DNA of 64,000 nt from Kitasatospora gansuensis (GCF_014203705.1 NZ_JACHJR010000001.1:1302001-1366000), one strand, 5' to 3'; shown: positions 42,413-51,412, counted from the first letter of the stretch. Notes: generated by a model not told the origin, from the sequence alone. Translations and numbers: made by a program.

Positions 42413-44731
42413 TCACTCGAAGGCGGCGGCCGCCTCCCGCAGGGCCGTCGCCACCGTCTCCGGGTCGTACGGGGCGGGCTCGCCCGGCAGGTAGGTCACC
42501 GCGCGCAGGCCGCCCGTGTAGCGGAAGCTGCGGTGCCGCTCGTACACCGGCCAGGAGACCGGGGACTTGCGGTCCACGCCGACGCTGATGCCCTGGAACG
42601 GTGCCATGCCGATGAGCTGGTGCACCGGGCCGAGCCGCCCGGTCACCGCGCCGTCGACCAGCAGCTCGAACTCCCACTTCAGGTCGGCCACCGCCGTGGC
42701 GCGCAGGCCGACCGCCCGGGCGCCCGGTGCCAGTGGGCCGCCGTCCGCCTCGAACAGTTCGCCGTACTGGTTGTAGGCGAACCGGAGCCGTCCGTCCTCG
42801 ACGTAGAGGCTGTAGCCGCCGCCCTGGTCGCCGTGCGAGACCAGCACACCCTGGTCCGCCGCGCCGTGTTCGGTGAGGTCCACCAGGATGTCGAAGGACC
42901 GGAACGAGATCAGCCGGGACGAGCGGTAGCGCTCCAGCTCGGGCGTCCCGGCGAGCAGGGTGAGCGGCTCGCGCAGCCGGGCGTCCTCGGGGTGGCGCAG
43001 GGCGAGCGCGCCGGACCGGTCGGCCAGCGGGAAGACCCCGTTCCGCCAGGCGGCGTCCTCCCAGGCCTCGGCCAACTCCTTGACCACCTCCGGGTATTCG
43101 GCCGCGACGTCGTCGATCTCGGTCGGGTCGGTGCGCAGGTCGTACAGCGCCCACTCGCCGTCGTCGTACGGGGTGCCGGGGCGGTGCAGGGTGACCAGCT
43201 TCCAGCCGTTGCGGTAGTAGCTGCGGTTGCCGGTCATCTCGCAGTACTGCTCGGCGTGCGTGGACTCGGCCTCGGGCCCGCGCAGCACCGGGGCGAAGCT
43301 GATGCCGTCCAGTTCCTGGACCGGCTGCCGGGCGCGCTCCACCGGCCTTTCCAGGCCCGCCAGTTCGAGCAGGGTGGGCAGGATGTCGGTGACGTACTGG
43401 TACTGCCCACGCACCCCCGGGTCGCCCTCGGCGCGCGGCAGTCCGGCCGGCCAGGAGAGCACGAACGGGACCCGCACGCCGCCCGCGTGGGTCTGGCCCT
43501 TGTAGAGCCGGAACGGGGTGTTGGAGGCCATGCCCCAGCCGCGCGGGTAGTGCACCAGGCTCTGCGGGCCGCCGATCAGGTCGATCTCGCGCTCGACGTC
43601 CGGGTTCCAGTCGGCGGGGAGCGCCGGGTGGTGGACGAAGCGGCTGAAGTAGCTGCGGGTGCCCTCCGCACCGCCCTCGCCGGTGCCGCCGTTGTCGGAG
43701 GTGAACAGGATGATGGTGTTGTCGAGCTCGCCGAGCGCGTCCAGGGTGTCGGTGAGCCGCCCGAGGTTCTGGTCGACGTTGTCGACCATCGCCGCGTAGA
43801 CCTCCATGTAGCGGGCGTACAACTTCCGCTCCGGCTCGGAGAGTTCGCCCCAAGGGCGGACGTCGTACCCGGCCTCGCCGTTCCGCTCGGGCAGCCGGGT
43901 GCCGGGCGGGAAGTGCCCGGCGGCGAGCTGCCGGGCGAAGCGTTCGGCGCGCAGCTCGTCCCAGCCCCGGTCGTAGCGGCCCTTGTGCCGGGCCAGGTCG
44001 GCGGGCTTGGCCTGGAGCGGGCCGTGCACGGCGTTGTGGGCCAGGTAGAGGAAGAACGGCTTCTCCGCGTCGTGCGCGCGCAGCGACTTGACCATGGCGA
44101 TCGCCTGGTCGGTGATGTCGTCGGTGTAGTAGTAGCCGTCGGGCAGCTCGTCGATGTCCAACGGGCTGTTGTCCCGGACCAGTTGGTGCGGGTGGAACAG
44201 GCTGGTCAGGCCCTCCAGCACGCCGTAGTACTGGTCGAAGCCCTTCTGCAGCGGCCAGTTGGCCCGGCTGTCGGCGGCGTTCGAGGTGGAGTCCCGGGTC
44301 AGGTGCCACTTGCCGACGGCGTAGGTGGCGTAGCCGCTGTCGTGCAGCAGCTCGGCCAGGGTCGGGATGTCCCCGGCCACCTCCATGCCGTAGCCGGGGA
44401 AGCCGGGATCGGCGTTGGCCACGAAGGAGTAGCCCACCCGGTGCGGATTGAGGCCGGTGAGCAGCGCGGCCCGGGCCGGCGAGCAGAGCGGCATGGTGTG
44501 GTAGTTGGAGAGCCGAACGCCGTTGTCGGCCAGCCGGTCCAGGGTGGGGGTGGGGATCTCCGAGCCGAACGGGCCGATGTCGCTGTAGCCCATGTCGTCG
44601 ATCAGCACCACCACGATGTTGGGCGCGCCGGTCCTGGCCCGGTTCCGGGTGGGCCAGGCGGGCGTCGAGTCGCCGAAGGTGCGGCCGACGGTGCCGGGGA
44701 AGCCGGCGTAGGGGTCACGGCGGGTGGTCAT
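42413..44731 (-). CDS. Type I sulfatase (arylsulfatase-like)
   Basis: This 772-residue enzyme removes sulfate from an organic sulfate ester. Cys83 in PLCSPARAALLTG is the C-x-P-x-R site that a maturation factor converts to formylglycine. The metal ligands Asp45-Asp46 (LIDDMGYSD) and the later DNGGTGEGG are present. The C-terminal 170 residues form a beta-rich domain seen in the long AtsA-type enzymes. It has no signal peptide, so it acts in the cytoplasm on imported substrate. It overlaps the ABC ATPase gene by 4 nt and is the last gene of the uptake operon. No maturation enzyme lies in the window. Confidence 0.93.
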   Translation of the reverse strand: MTTRRDPYAGFPGTVGRTFGDSTPAWPTRNRARTGAPNIVVVLIDDMGYSDIGPFGSEIPTPTLDRLADNGVRLSNYHTMPLCSPARAALLTGLNPHRVGYSFVANADPGFPGYGMEVAGDIPTLAELLHDSGYATYAVGKWHLTRDSTSNAADSRANWPLQKGFDQYYGVLEGLTSLFHPHQLVRDNSPLDIDELPDGYYYTDDITDQAIAMVKSLRAHDAEKPFFLYLAHNAVHGPLQAKPADLARHKGRYDRGWDELRAERFARQLAAGHFPPGTRLPERNGEAGYDVRPWGELSEPERKLYARYMEVYAAMVDNVDQNLGRLTDTLDALGELDNTIILFTSDNGGTGEGGAEGTRSYFSRFVHHPALPADWNPDVEREIDLIGGPQSLVHYPRGWGMASNTPFRLYKGQTHAGGVRVPFVLSWPAGLPRAEGDPGVRGQYQYVTDILPTLLELAGLERPVERARQPVQELDGISFAPVLRGPEAESTHAEQYCEMTGNRSYYRNGWKLVTLHRPGTPYDDGEWALYDLRTDPTEIDDVAAEYPEVVKELAEAWEDAAWRNGVFPLADRSGALALRHPEDARLREPLTLLAGTPELERYRSSRLISFRSFDILVDLTEHGAADQGVLVSHGDQGGGYSLYVEDGRLRFAYNQYGELFEADGGPLAPGARAVGLRATAVADLKWEFELLVDGAVTGRLGPVHQLIGMAPFQGISVGVDRKSPVSWPVYERHRSFRYTGGLRAVTYLPGEPAPYDPETVATALREAAAAFE

Positions 44732-46350
44732 ACGGGGCTCCGGTGGTTCAGTTGCGGTACGGCGGCGAGCAGTTCGGCCGTGTAGGGGTCCTGCGGGTCG
44801 GTGACGACCCGGTCGGCGGCGCCGGTCTCGACCAGGCGGCCCCGGTGCATGACGGCGATCCGGTGGCTGACCTGCCGCACCACGGCCAGGTCGTGGGCGA
44901 TGAACAGGATCGCCAGACCGAGTTCGCGCTGCAGGCCGGAGAGCAGCTCGAGCACCTGGGCCTGAACCGAGACGTCCAGCGCGGAGACCGGTTCGTCGCA
45001 GATCAGCACGCTCGGCCTGGGCGCCAACGCCCTGGCGATGCCGATCCGTTGGCGCTGGCCGCCGGAGAAGGCGCGTGGGTGCCGGGCGGCGGCGTCCGGT
45101 TCCAGGCCGACCTGGGTGAGCAGTTCGGCCACCCGCTCGGCCCGCTCGGCGGCGTCGCCGAGGCGGTGCGCGATGAGCGGTTCGGCCAGGATCCGACCGA
45201 CCGTCATCCGGGGGTTGAGCGAGGAGTACGGGTCCTGGAAGACCAGCTGGATCTCCCGGCGGGCAGCCCGGGATCGGGTCAACTGCTCGCCCCGGTACCG
45301 GATCTCGCCCGCCGAGGGGGCGTGTGCCTGGACCAGCGCCCGGGCCAGCGTGGACTTCCCCGAGCCGGATTCGCCGACCAGCCCGAGCGTCTCGCCGGGG
45401 TGCAGCACCAGGTCGACCCCGGCCAGTGCGGTGACCGGGCGGCGGCGCGGGCCGTAGCTCTTGGCCAGGCCGGTGACGGTGAGCAGCGGCTCCGGGCCCG
45501 GGGTGGAGTTGGCGGCCGCCGTGGAGGGTGCGTCCAGCCGGGGGACGGCGGCCAACAGGCGCTTGGTGTAGGGATGTTCGGGCCGGTCGAGGACGTCCTC
45601 GGTGCGGCCGTGCTCGACCACCTTGCCCTGGTGCATCACCAGCACCCGGCGGCAGGTCCGGGCGATCACGCCGAGGTCGTGGCTGATCAGCACCAGGGCG
45701 GTGCCGCGCTCGCGGTTGATCCGCTCCAGCAGCCGGAGGATCTGCCGCTGGACGGTCGGGTCGAGCGCGGTGGTGGGCTCGTCGGCGACCAGCACCTCCG
45801 GGTCCCCGGCCAGTGCCAGGGCGATCATGACGCGCTGGCGCTGGCCGCCGGAGAACTGGTGCGGGTGGTCGCGTAGCCGCCGCGCGGCGTCGGGGATGCC
45901 CACCAGGTCGAGCAACTCGACCGCGCGGGCGGCCCGTTCGGCCTTCGGGGCCGCGCCGTGCGCGCGCAGCGCCTCGTCCAGCTGGCGCCCGATGGTGAGC
46001 ACCGGGTTGAGCGAGGACATCGGGTCCTGGAAGATCATCGCGATCCGCCGCCCGCGCACTGCCCGGAGCTCGGGCTCGGCCAGCGCGGCCAGGTCCCGGC
46101 CGGCCAGCTCGACCGAACCGCCGGAGATCCGGCCGCCTGCGGGCAGCATCCGCAGCAGCGCGAGCGCGGTGGTGGACTTGCCGGAGCCGGACTCGCCGAC
46201 GATCCCCAGCGTCTCCCCCGCGGCCAACTCGAAGCCGACCCCGGAGACCGCCTCGACCCCGTCGAACTCGACCTTCAGATCACGGACTCGCAGGACGGCA
46301 GCTGACGACTCGGCACCTGACGGCTCGACACTCTGCAGCACGGCACTCAT
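44728..46350 (-). CDS. Peptide/opine-type ABC transporter, fused double ATPase
   Basis: This 540-residue protein contains two complete ATP-binding halves corresponding to DppD and DppF. Each has a Walker A GESGSGKST (about residues 53 and 331), an SGGQRQR signature and a Walker B ending in DEP. It powers uptake by the two permeases upstream. The start ATG at 46350 lies inside the first copy of a 39-bp repeat and overlaps the stop of a 40-codon ORF. The 3' end overlaps the sulfatase start. The clear operon link suggests the imported compound is the sulfatase substrate. Confidence 0.94.
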   Translation of the reverse strand: MSAVLQSVEPSGAESSAAVLRVRDLKVEFDGVEAVSGVGFELAAGETLGIVGESGSGKSTTALALLRMLPAGGRISGGSVELAGRDLAALAEPELRAVRGRRIAMIFQDPMSSLNPVLTIGRQLDEALRAHGAAPKAERAARAVELLDLVGIPDAARRLRDHPHQFSGGQRQRVMIALALAGDPEVLVADEPTTALDPTVQRQILRLLERINRERGTALVLISHDLGVIARTCRRVLVMHQGKVVEHGRTEDVLDRPEHPYTKRLLAAVPRLDAPSTAAANSTPGPEPLLTVTGLAKSYGPRRRPVTALAGVDLVLHPGETLGLVGESGSGKSTLARALVQAHAPSAGEIRYRGEQLTRSRAARREIQLVFQDPYSSLNPRMTVGRILAEPLIAHRLGDAAERAERVAELLTQVGLEPDAAARHPRAFSGGQRQRIGIARALAPRPSVLICDEPVSALDVSVQAQVLELLSGLQRELGLAILFIAHDLAVVRQVSHRIAVMHRGRLVETGAADRVVTDPQDPYTAELLAAVPQLNHRSPV

Positions 46351-46503
46351 CGGCGGATCCCTTCGTTCAGCGCCTCGGCGATCACGGCGCAGCCGCCGCC
46401 GGAGGCGGGCGAGGTGGTCGGCGGAGCCCCCGCGTAGCGGCCGCTGCCGCGCCGGACGGCGGTGCTCATCGGCGGATCCCTTCGTTCAGCGCCTCGGCGA
46501 TCA
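46346..46503. repeat. Perfect 39-bp direct repeat, copies 119 bp apart
   Basis: Copies at 46346-46384 and 46465-46503 are identical. The second is the true 3' end of the permease gene (coding IAEALNEGIRR and stop); the first repeats that end just before the ATPase start. The 80 bp between belong to neither neighbour gene. Confidence 0.9.
46347..46469 (-). CDS. 40-codon micro-ORF made by a local duplication
   Basis: The ORF starts at ATG 46467-46469, overlapping the permease stop, and ends with a TGA overlapping the ATPase ATG. Its last 11 residues, IAEALNEGIRR, repeat the permease C-terminus; the first 29 are Gly/Pro/Ala-rich. It keeps ATGA-type overlaps on both sides, so ribosomes could pass from permease to ATPase without re-binding. 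A function as a peptide is unlikely; a role in coupling is possible. Confidence 0.45.
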   Translation of the reverse strand: MSTAVRRGSGRYAGAPPTTSPASGGGCAVIAEALNEGIRR

Positions 46504-47305
46504 GCGTCAGGCCGAGCACCAGGGCGGTCACCACCAGCAACGGGGCGGCGGCGTAGCCGGGATGGGTGGAGAGGTAGGCCATCGACTGGCTGAGGATGCC
46601 GCCGAGCGAGGGCTCCGGCGGCCGGACGCCGACCCCGAGGAAGCTCATCGCCCCCTCGATGAAGACGGCCAGCGAGAAGGCGATCGCGCCCTGCACGATC
46701 AGCGGGTCGACCGCGTTCGGGAGCACGTGCCGGAGCAGCACCCGGGCCCGGGAGGCGCCGCCGACCCGGGCGGCGAGGGCGTACTCGCGCTCGCGCTGGA
46801 CCAGGATGCCGGCCCGCAGCTGCCGCCCGAAGCCGGGGATCTCGGCCAGCGCGATGACGATCACCACCGGCCAGCGGCCGGGGCCGAGCACCGCCGTGAC
46901 GGCGAGCGCGAGGATCAGCCCGGGGAAGGCCAGCAGCAGGTCGAAGACCCGTTGGACGGCCACGTCGGCCCCGCGCGAGGTGGCGGCCAGCAGGGCCAGC
47001 GCGCAGCCCAGCACCGCGCCGACCGGCACCGCGGTGATGCTGATCAGCAGGTCGGTGCGGATGCCGTGCAGGACCCGGCTGAACAGGTCCCGGCCGAGGT
47101 CGTCGGTGCCGAACGGGTGGGCACCGCTCGGCCCGGCCAGCGCCAGCCCGCTCTGGGCCAGCGGGTCGGCGTCGGTGAGCAGCGGGGCGAGCAGCCCGGC
47201 CAGCACCACCGCGCCCACCAGCAGGACCCCGGTGGTGCCCCGGAGGGTGTGCAGACCGGCCGGGAGGAGACGGCGTCGGCGCGGGCCGACAGCGAGGGTG
47301 GTCAT
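46466..47305 (-). CDS. ABC transporter permease, DppC type
   Basis: This 279-residue inner-membrane permease has six expected helices. The family marker HPFGTDDLGRDLFSRVLHG follows the first helix, and the EAA loop that docks the ATPase reads EYALAARVGGASRARVLLRHVLPNA. The start ATG 47305 is two bases after the stop of the upstream permease. The C-terminus ends in the sequence that is duplicated next to the ATPase gene. Confidence 0.92.
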   Translation of the reverse strand: MTTLAVGPRRRRLLPAGLHTLRGTTGVLLVGAVVLAGLLAPLLTDADPLAQSGLALAGPSGAHPFGTDDLGRDLFSRVLHGIRTDLLISITAVPVGAVLGCALALLAATSRGADVAVQRVFDLLLAFPGLILALAVTAVLGPGRWPVVIVIALAEIPGFGRQLRAGILVQREREYALAARVGGASRARVLLRHVLPNAVDPLIVQGAIAFSLAVFIEGAMSFLGVGVRPPEPSLGGILSQSMAYLSTHPGYAAAPLLVVTALVLGLTLIAEALNEGIRR

Positions 47306-47307
47306 GG

Positions 47308-48252
47308 TCACTCCCACCTGATCCGGGGGTCCAGCCAGGTGTACACCAGGTCGGTGACCAGCTGGACCGCGACGTAGACGGCGACGAGCAGCAGCAACAG
47401 GTCCTGCACCACCGGGTAGTCCCGGCGCAGCACGCCCTGCTCGGCCAGCTGGCCGAGGCCCGGCCAGGCGAAGATGGCCTCCACCAGCACGGCCCCGCCG
47501 AGGAGTTGGCCGACCTGGAGGCCGAGCACGGTGACCGCGGGCGGCAGCGCGTTGGGCAGCGCGTGCCGCCGGACGATCCGGCCCCGGGAGATGCCGAGCG
47601 CGGTCGCGGTGCGGACGTAGTCCTCGGCCAGCGCGCGTTCCAGGCCGTCCTTGAGGTAGCGGCCGAGGATCGCGGCGCTGGGCAGGGCCAGGCAGAGGGC
47701 GGGCAGCAGCAGGTACTGCACGCCCAGGTCCGGCTGGTCGAGGATCGACTGGTGTCCGCCGGCGGGCAGCACGCCGAGGGTCACCGCGAAGACCAGCACC
47801 AGCACCACGCCGGTGACGAACGGCGGCACCGCGAGCACCGTGGTGGTCAGCGCCCGGACCGCGACGGCCACCGGGCCGCGCCGTACGGTGGCGCCGAGCA
47901 CGCCGAGCGGCAGTCCCAGCAGGATCACCAACAGCAGGGCGCCGAGGGTGAGTTCGACGGTGGCGCCGAGGCTGTCGCCGATCAGCTCGGCCACCTCGCC
48001 ACCGATCGCGTAGCTCGGCCCGAGCTGCCCGGCGGCCAGGTCGCCGAGCCAGCCGAGGTACTGGCCGAGCAGCGGCCGGTCCAGCCCGAGCCGGGCCCGG
48101 ATCGCCGCGACCGCCTCGGGCCCGGCGTCCGGACCGGCCAGGCTGGTGGCCGGGTCGCCCGGGATCAGCCGGAGGATCAGGAAGATCAGGAAGGAGGCGG
48201 CCAGCAGCACCAGCAGCCCGGAGGGCAGCCGCCTGAACAGGAAGGTACGCAT
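47308..48252 (-). CDS. ABC transporter permease, DppB type
   Basis: This 314-residue inner-membrane permease starts MRTFLFRRLPSGLLVLLAASFLIFLIL and has LRLIPGDPA near residue 28, both typical of DppB/OppB. The EAA loop is EDYVRTATALGISRGRIVRRHALPNALPP. It pairs with the DppC-type protein to form the channel. It lies 3 nt after the binding-protein gene within the operon. Confidence 0.93.
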   Translation of the reverse strand: MRTFLFRRLPSGLLVLLAASFLIFLILRLIPGDPATSLAGPDAGPEAVAAIRARLGLDRPLLGQYLGWLGDLAAGQLGPSYAIGGEVAELIGDSLGATVELTLGALLLVILLGLPLGVLGATVRRGPVAVAVRALTTTVLAVPPFVTGVVLVLVFAVTLGVLPAGGHQSILDQPDLGVQYLLLPALCLALPSAAILGRYLKDGLERALAEDYVRTATALGISRGRIVRRHALPNALPPAVTVLGLQVGQLLGGAVLVEAIFAWPGLGQLAEQGVLRRDYPVVQDLLLLLVAVYVAVQLVTDLVYTWLDPRIRWE

Positions 48253-48255
48253 CCG

Positions 48256-49815
48256 TCAGGCCGTCAGGTAGGCGTCGTCGAGATTGAGGTAGTTGAACTT
48301 GTTGAGGGTCGCGCCGTGCACCTTGGACCCGGCCACCTCGATCTGGCCGCCGATCGCGAGGTCGATCACGAACTCCTCGTCCAGCAGGGTGTCGGTGACC
48401 TGCTGGTAGAGCGCCCTGGCCTCGGCGCTGTCGCTGTCCGGGCGCTTCCAGGCGCGCTGGACGATGTCGGTGTAGGCCGGCGAGGAGAAGTGCGAGCTGT
48501 TCTTCGCCTCGTTGAACGGGTAGGCGCTGACCGCCAGGGTGGCCGGGTGCAGCTGGGCGAAGCCGTGGCTGAGCGTCCAGAGCGCGGGCATGGTCTGCGA
48601 GATCAGCTGCTTCTGCATGGTCGGCGAGTCGGTCGGCTGCAGCTCGGTCTCGATCCCGACCTGCTTCAGGTCGTGCTGGAGGATCTGCGCGATCGCGGTG
48701 CCGTCCGGGGTGTTGGAGTGCGCGAACGGCAGGGTGATGCCGGAGACCCCGGCCTCCTTGAGCAACTCCCGTGCCTTGGCCGGGTCGTGGCGGTAGCGGG
48801 TGGCGTTGGCGTCGGTGTACGCGGGCGAGGACTTCGGCCACGGCGCGGCGGACGGCAGACCGTACCCGCCGAGCGCCTGCTGCACCAGCCGCTCCCGGTC
48901 GACCGCCCAGGAGATCGCCTGCCGGACCCGCTTGTCCTGGACGTGCTCGGCGGTGACGTTGACGCCGATGTAGTAGGCGCCGGAGCCGGTGTCGTACGGG
49001 CGGAGCTGGAACTGCCCGCTGCCCTTCAGCCCGGCCAGGTCCTTGCCGGGCACGTGGTAGGAGAGGTGGCTCTGACCGGTCTTCAGCGAGGAGACCAGCG
49101 AGTCGGCCTGCGGGATGACCCGGATCTCCACGCCGTCCAGGTAGGGGCGGCCCGGGTTCCAGTACTTCTCGTTGCGGGCGAAGGTGATCGAGGAGCCCGG
49201 GGTGCGCTTGCCGTAGCGGAACGGTCCGGTGCCGATCAGCTGCTTGCCCGCGACGGCGTCCTCGACGGTGGCCGAGTCGGTGATGATCATGAACTCGAAG
49301 AGGTCGAACAGGTTGCTGACCGGGTGCGCCAGCTGCAGCGTCAGCTCGTGGTCACCGTTCTTCCGGAACTCCGTGACGGTGGCCGCGGTGGACCTCAACT
49401 GGGCTGATCTGACCGGGTTCTGGAGGTTCTTCACGGCGAAGATCACGTCGTCTGCGGTGAACTTCCGGCCGTCGTGGAACAGCACGTCGTCCCGGAGCTT
49501 GAAGGTGATGCTGAGACCGTCGGCGGCGAGCTGCCAGGAGGTGGCCAGCTCCGGCTGCGGGCGGAGCTGGTCGTCGTACCTGGTCAGGGTATTGAAGACC
49601 AGGCGCTGCACCAGCGTGTTGGCGCTCTGCGCGAACAGCAGGCTCGGGGTGAAGTCGATGGTGGTGGCCAGGCTGAGCGTGCCGCCCCGGCGCGGGCTCG
49701 CCGAGGCAGCAGCTCCGTCGCCGCTCTCGGCCGCCGAACGGCAGGCGGCCAGACCGAACAGGCCGGCCGCGGCGACGGAGCCGCGCAGGAGGGAGCGGCG
49801 GGAGAGCGAGGTCAT
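48256..49815 (-). CDS. ABC substrate-binding lipoprotein, family 5, Tat-type signal
   Basis: This 519-residue extracellular binding protein begins with SRRSLLRG, a twin-arginine motif, and a lipobox LAAC at about residue 25, so it is probably exported folded and anchored by lipid. The body matches solute-binding family 5 (RYDDQLRPQPELATSWQLAADGLSITFKLRDDV-type segment). The start ATG 49815 follows AAGGAAG. As first gene of the sulfatase operon it should bind the sulfated compound or a peptide-like carrier of it. A Cys-rich leader peptide lies 110 nt upstream. Confidence 0.92.
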   Translation of the reverse strand: MTSLSRRSLLRGSVAAAGLFGLAACRSAAESGDGAAASASPRRGGTLSLATTIDFTPSLLFAQSANTLVQRLVFNTLTRYDDQLRPQPELATSWQLAADGLSITFKLRDDVLFHDGRKFTADDVIFAVKNLQNPVRSAQLRSTAATVTEFRKNGDHELTLQLAHPVSNLFDLFEFMIITDSATVEDAVAGKQLIGTGPFRYGKRTPGSSITFARNEKYWNPGRPYLDGVEIRVIPQADSLVSSLKTGQSHLSYHVPGKDLAGLKGSGQFQLRPYDTGSGAYYIGVNVTAEHVQDKRVRQAISWAVDRERLVQQALGGYGLPSAAPWPKSSPAYTDANATRYRHDPAKARELLKEAGVSGITLPFAHSNTPDGTAIAQILQHDLKQVGIETELQPTDSPTMQKQLISQTMPALWTLSHGFAQLHPATLAVSAYPFNEAKNSSHFSSPAYTDIVQRAWKRPDSDSAEARALYQQVTDTLLDEEFVIDLAIGGQIEVAGSKVHGATLNKFNYLNLDDAYLTA

Positions 49816-49925
49816 GGTGCTTCCTTCGGAGGGGAGTTGCCCGGTTTGTTTCGGGGCGAAAGTAATGAGCGCAGTGAAACCGCCCGGCCGTGAGCCGGTG
49901 AGAGCGGAGAGCGGACGACGGAGCG

Positions 49926-49985
49926 TCAGGAGGAGCGACGGCGGCAGCGACAGGAGGAGGCTGCGGCACAACACATGGCGGTCAT
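49926..49985 (-). CDS. Cys-rich leader peptide, 19 residues
   Basis: The ORF reads MTAMCCAAASSCRCRRRSS and stops. Four of 19 codons are Cys (5, 6, 12, 14), far above chance in a short ORF. AAGGAGG lies four bases before the ATG, a stronger site than that of the downstream gene. It precedes an ABC-sulfatase operon, i.e. sulfur acquisition. Cys-rich leaders that slow ribosomes when Cys is scarce are known in mycobacteria. I infer that low Cys raises expression of the operon. No strong attenuator hairpin is visible in the 110 nt that follow. Confidence 0.65.
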   Translation of the reverse strand: MTAMCCAAASSCRCRRRSS

Positions 49986-50084
49986 CGCCCCTCCTTCGAA
50001 TCGTCAGCTGCGGGTGGGTCCGGGGCCCATCGTGGTGAACCCGGCCCGCCCTGTCAAACACCATCTCGCCTGCCGGGAACGGGC

Positions 50085-50111
50085 GTTGCGGAAGTGTTGC
50101 GCCGTGTTGCG
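50085..50111. promoter_or_regulatory. Three helically spaced GTTGCG repeats
   Basis: GTTGCG occurs at 50085, 50096 and 50106, steps of 11 and 10 bp, so all face one side of the helix. They lie about 100-125 bp upstream of the ROK gene and 100-125 bp behind the leader ORF start, in the shared divergent control region. They could bind an activator cooperatively. Confidence 0.4.
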
Positions 50112-50164
50112 GCGGATGGCGATCCACTGCTCAGGGGTTGCCCACCCGCCCGACCGGCACTAAC

Positions 50165-50177
50165 TTTCACCGTGAAA
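50165..50177. promoter_or_regulatory. Candidate ROK operator
   Basis: TTTCAC-C-GTGAAA is a perfect 13-bp palindrome 33 bp upstream of the ROK start. Its AT-rich flanks (TAAC, TTAA) look like promoter elements. An autoregulatory site is likely. Confidence 0.5.
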
Positions 50178-50209
50178 TTAACCGCGCCGCCCGATCGGAG
50201 CGCCACCCG

Positions 50210-51412
50210 ATGACGCCCTCGTCCACCCGCGCGGTGCCCGCGGAGGCCGCCCACCGCAACGCCGCGACCGTGCTGCGGACCGTCCTCGCGCACGGCCCGC
50301 TCCCCCGGCTCCGGATCGCCGAACTCACCGGCATCTCGGCCGGCACCGTCTCCCGCCTGACCGCCCGGCTCGCCGCCGCCGGGCAGCTGGTCGAACTGCC
50401 CGCCGTACCGGGCCCCACCGAGACCGGCCGCCCCCGGGTCCCGCTCGACCTGCCGCTCACCGGCACCGCCGTGGCCGGGGTGCACATCGGCCTGCTGCGC
50501 ACCACCCTCGGCCTGGTCGACCTGCGCGGCGGGGTGCTGGCGCAGCTGGTAATCCCGCGCGGCTCGACCGATCCCGGCCTGGTCGTCACCGAACTCGCCG
50601 ATACCCTGGGCGACTTGACGACAAGTCACCCCACCCGCCGACTGCTCGGCGTCGGCGTCAGCACCGGCGGCTGGGTGGACACCGAGGCGGGCACCGTGGT
50701 CGAGCACGGCCCGCTCGGCTGGCGGGACGTACCGCTGTACGCGGAGCTGACCGCCCGGCTCGACCACCCGGTCCGGCTCGACGGCCTGGTCCGCGCCCTC
50801 GCCCTGGCCGAGGGCTGGTACGGGGCCGGGCAACGGGCCGACAGCCTGCTCGAGTTGTTCGTCGGCAACGTGGTCGGCGCCGCCTTCACGGTGGCCCGGC
50901 AGATCCACCACGGTCCGCGCTCGGCCGCCGGCGGCATCGCCCACCTGCGGCTGCCCGGGGTCACCGGCGCGCCCTGCGAGTGCGGCCACGACGACTGCCT
51001 GCAGGCCGCGCTGGCGGACCACTCGATCCTCCGACTCGCCGTGGCGGCGGGACTGGTGGGCCCCGACGAGCCGTACGAGGAGCTGGTCCGGCGAGCCCAG
51101 GACGGCGCCACGGAGGCGGCCGGTCTGCTGCGTACCCGGGCCCGCTGGATCGGGCGGGCGGCGGCCACCCTGCTGGACCTGGTCAACCCCGAGCTGGTGG
51201 TGCTGGCGGGCGGGCCGCTGCTCACCCCCGAGTACCTGCCCGACACCCGGGCCGAGCTGGTCCGGCACAGCGCCCTCGGCCCGGCCGCCGCCGCCCGGCT
51301 GGTCCCGTCCGGGCTGGGCGGGCACTCCCTGGTGCTCTCGTCCGCCGCCGTCTTCCTGGACGCCTGGTTCTCGGACCCGCTCGCCCACGCCGGGGCCGGT
51401 GGTGACCGATGA
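50210..51412 (+). CDS. ROK family transcriptional regulator (NagC/XylR-like)
   Basis: This 400-residue regulator has an N-terminal winged helix (LPRLRIAELTGISAGTVSRLTARLAAAG, about residues 32-60) and a ROK domain. The glycine-rich phosphate-like loop LGVGVSTGGWVDTE and the zinc-binding set CECGHDDC are present. Family members usually bind sugars. It is divergent from the ABC-sulfatase operon and overlaps the next gene by 4 nt. This suggests control of both directions by a sugar-like, possibly sulfated, ligand. The ATG at 50210 with GGAG upstream is chosen over a GTG-type start 72 nt earlier. Confidence 0.9.
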   Translation: MTPSSTRAVPAEAAHRNAATVLRTVLAHGPLPRLRIAELTGISAGTVSRLTARLAAAGQLVELPAVPGPTETGRPRVPLDLPLTGTAVAGVHIGLLRTTLGLVDLRGGVLAQLVIPRGSTDPGLVVTELADTLGDLTTSHPTRRLLGVGVSTGGWVDTEAGTVVEHGPLGWRDVPLYAELTARLDHPVRLDGLVRALALAEGWYGAGQRADSLLELFVGNVVGAAFTVARQIHHGPRSAAGGIAHLRLPGVTGAPCECGHDDCLQAALADHSILRLAVAAGLVGPDEPYEELVRRAQDGATEAAGLLRTRARWIGRAAATLLDLVNPELVVLAGGPLLTPEYLPDTRAELVRHSALGPAAAARLVPSGLGGHSLVLSSAAVFLDAWFSDPLAHAGAGGDR

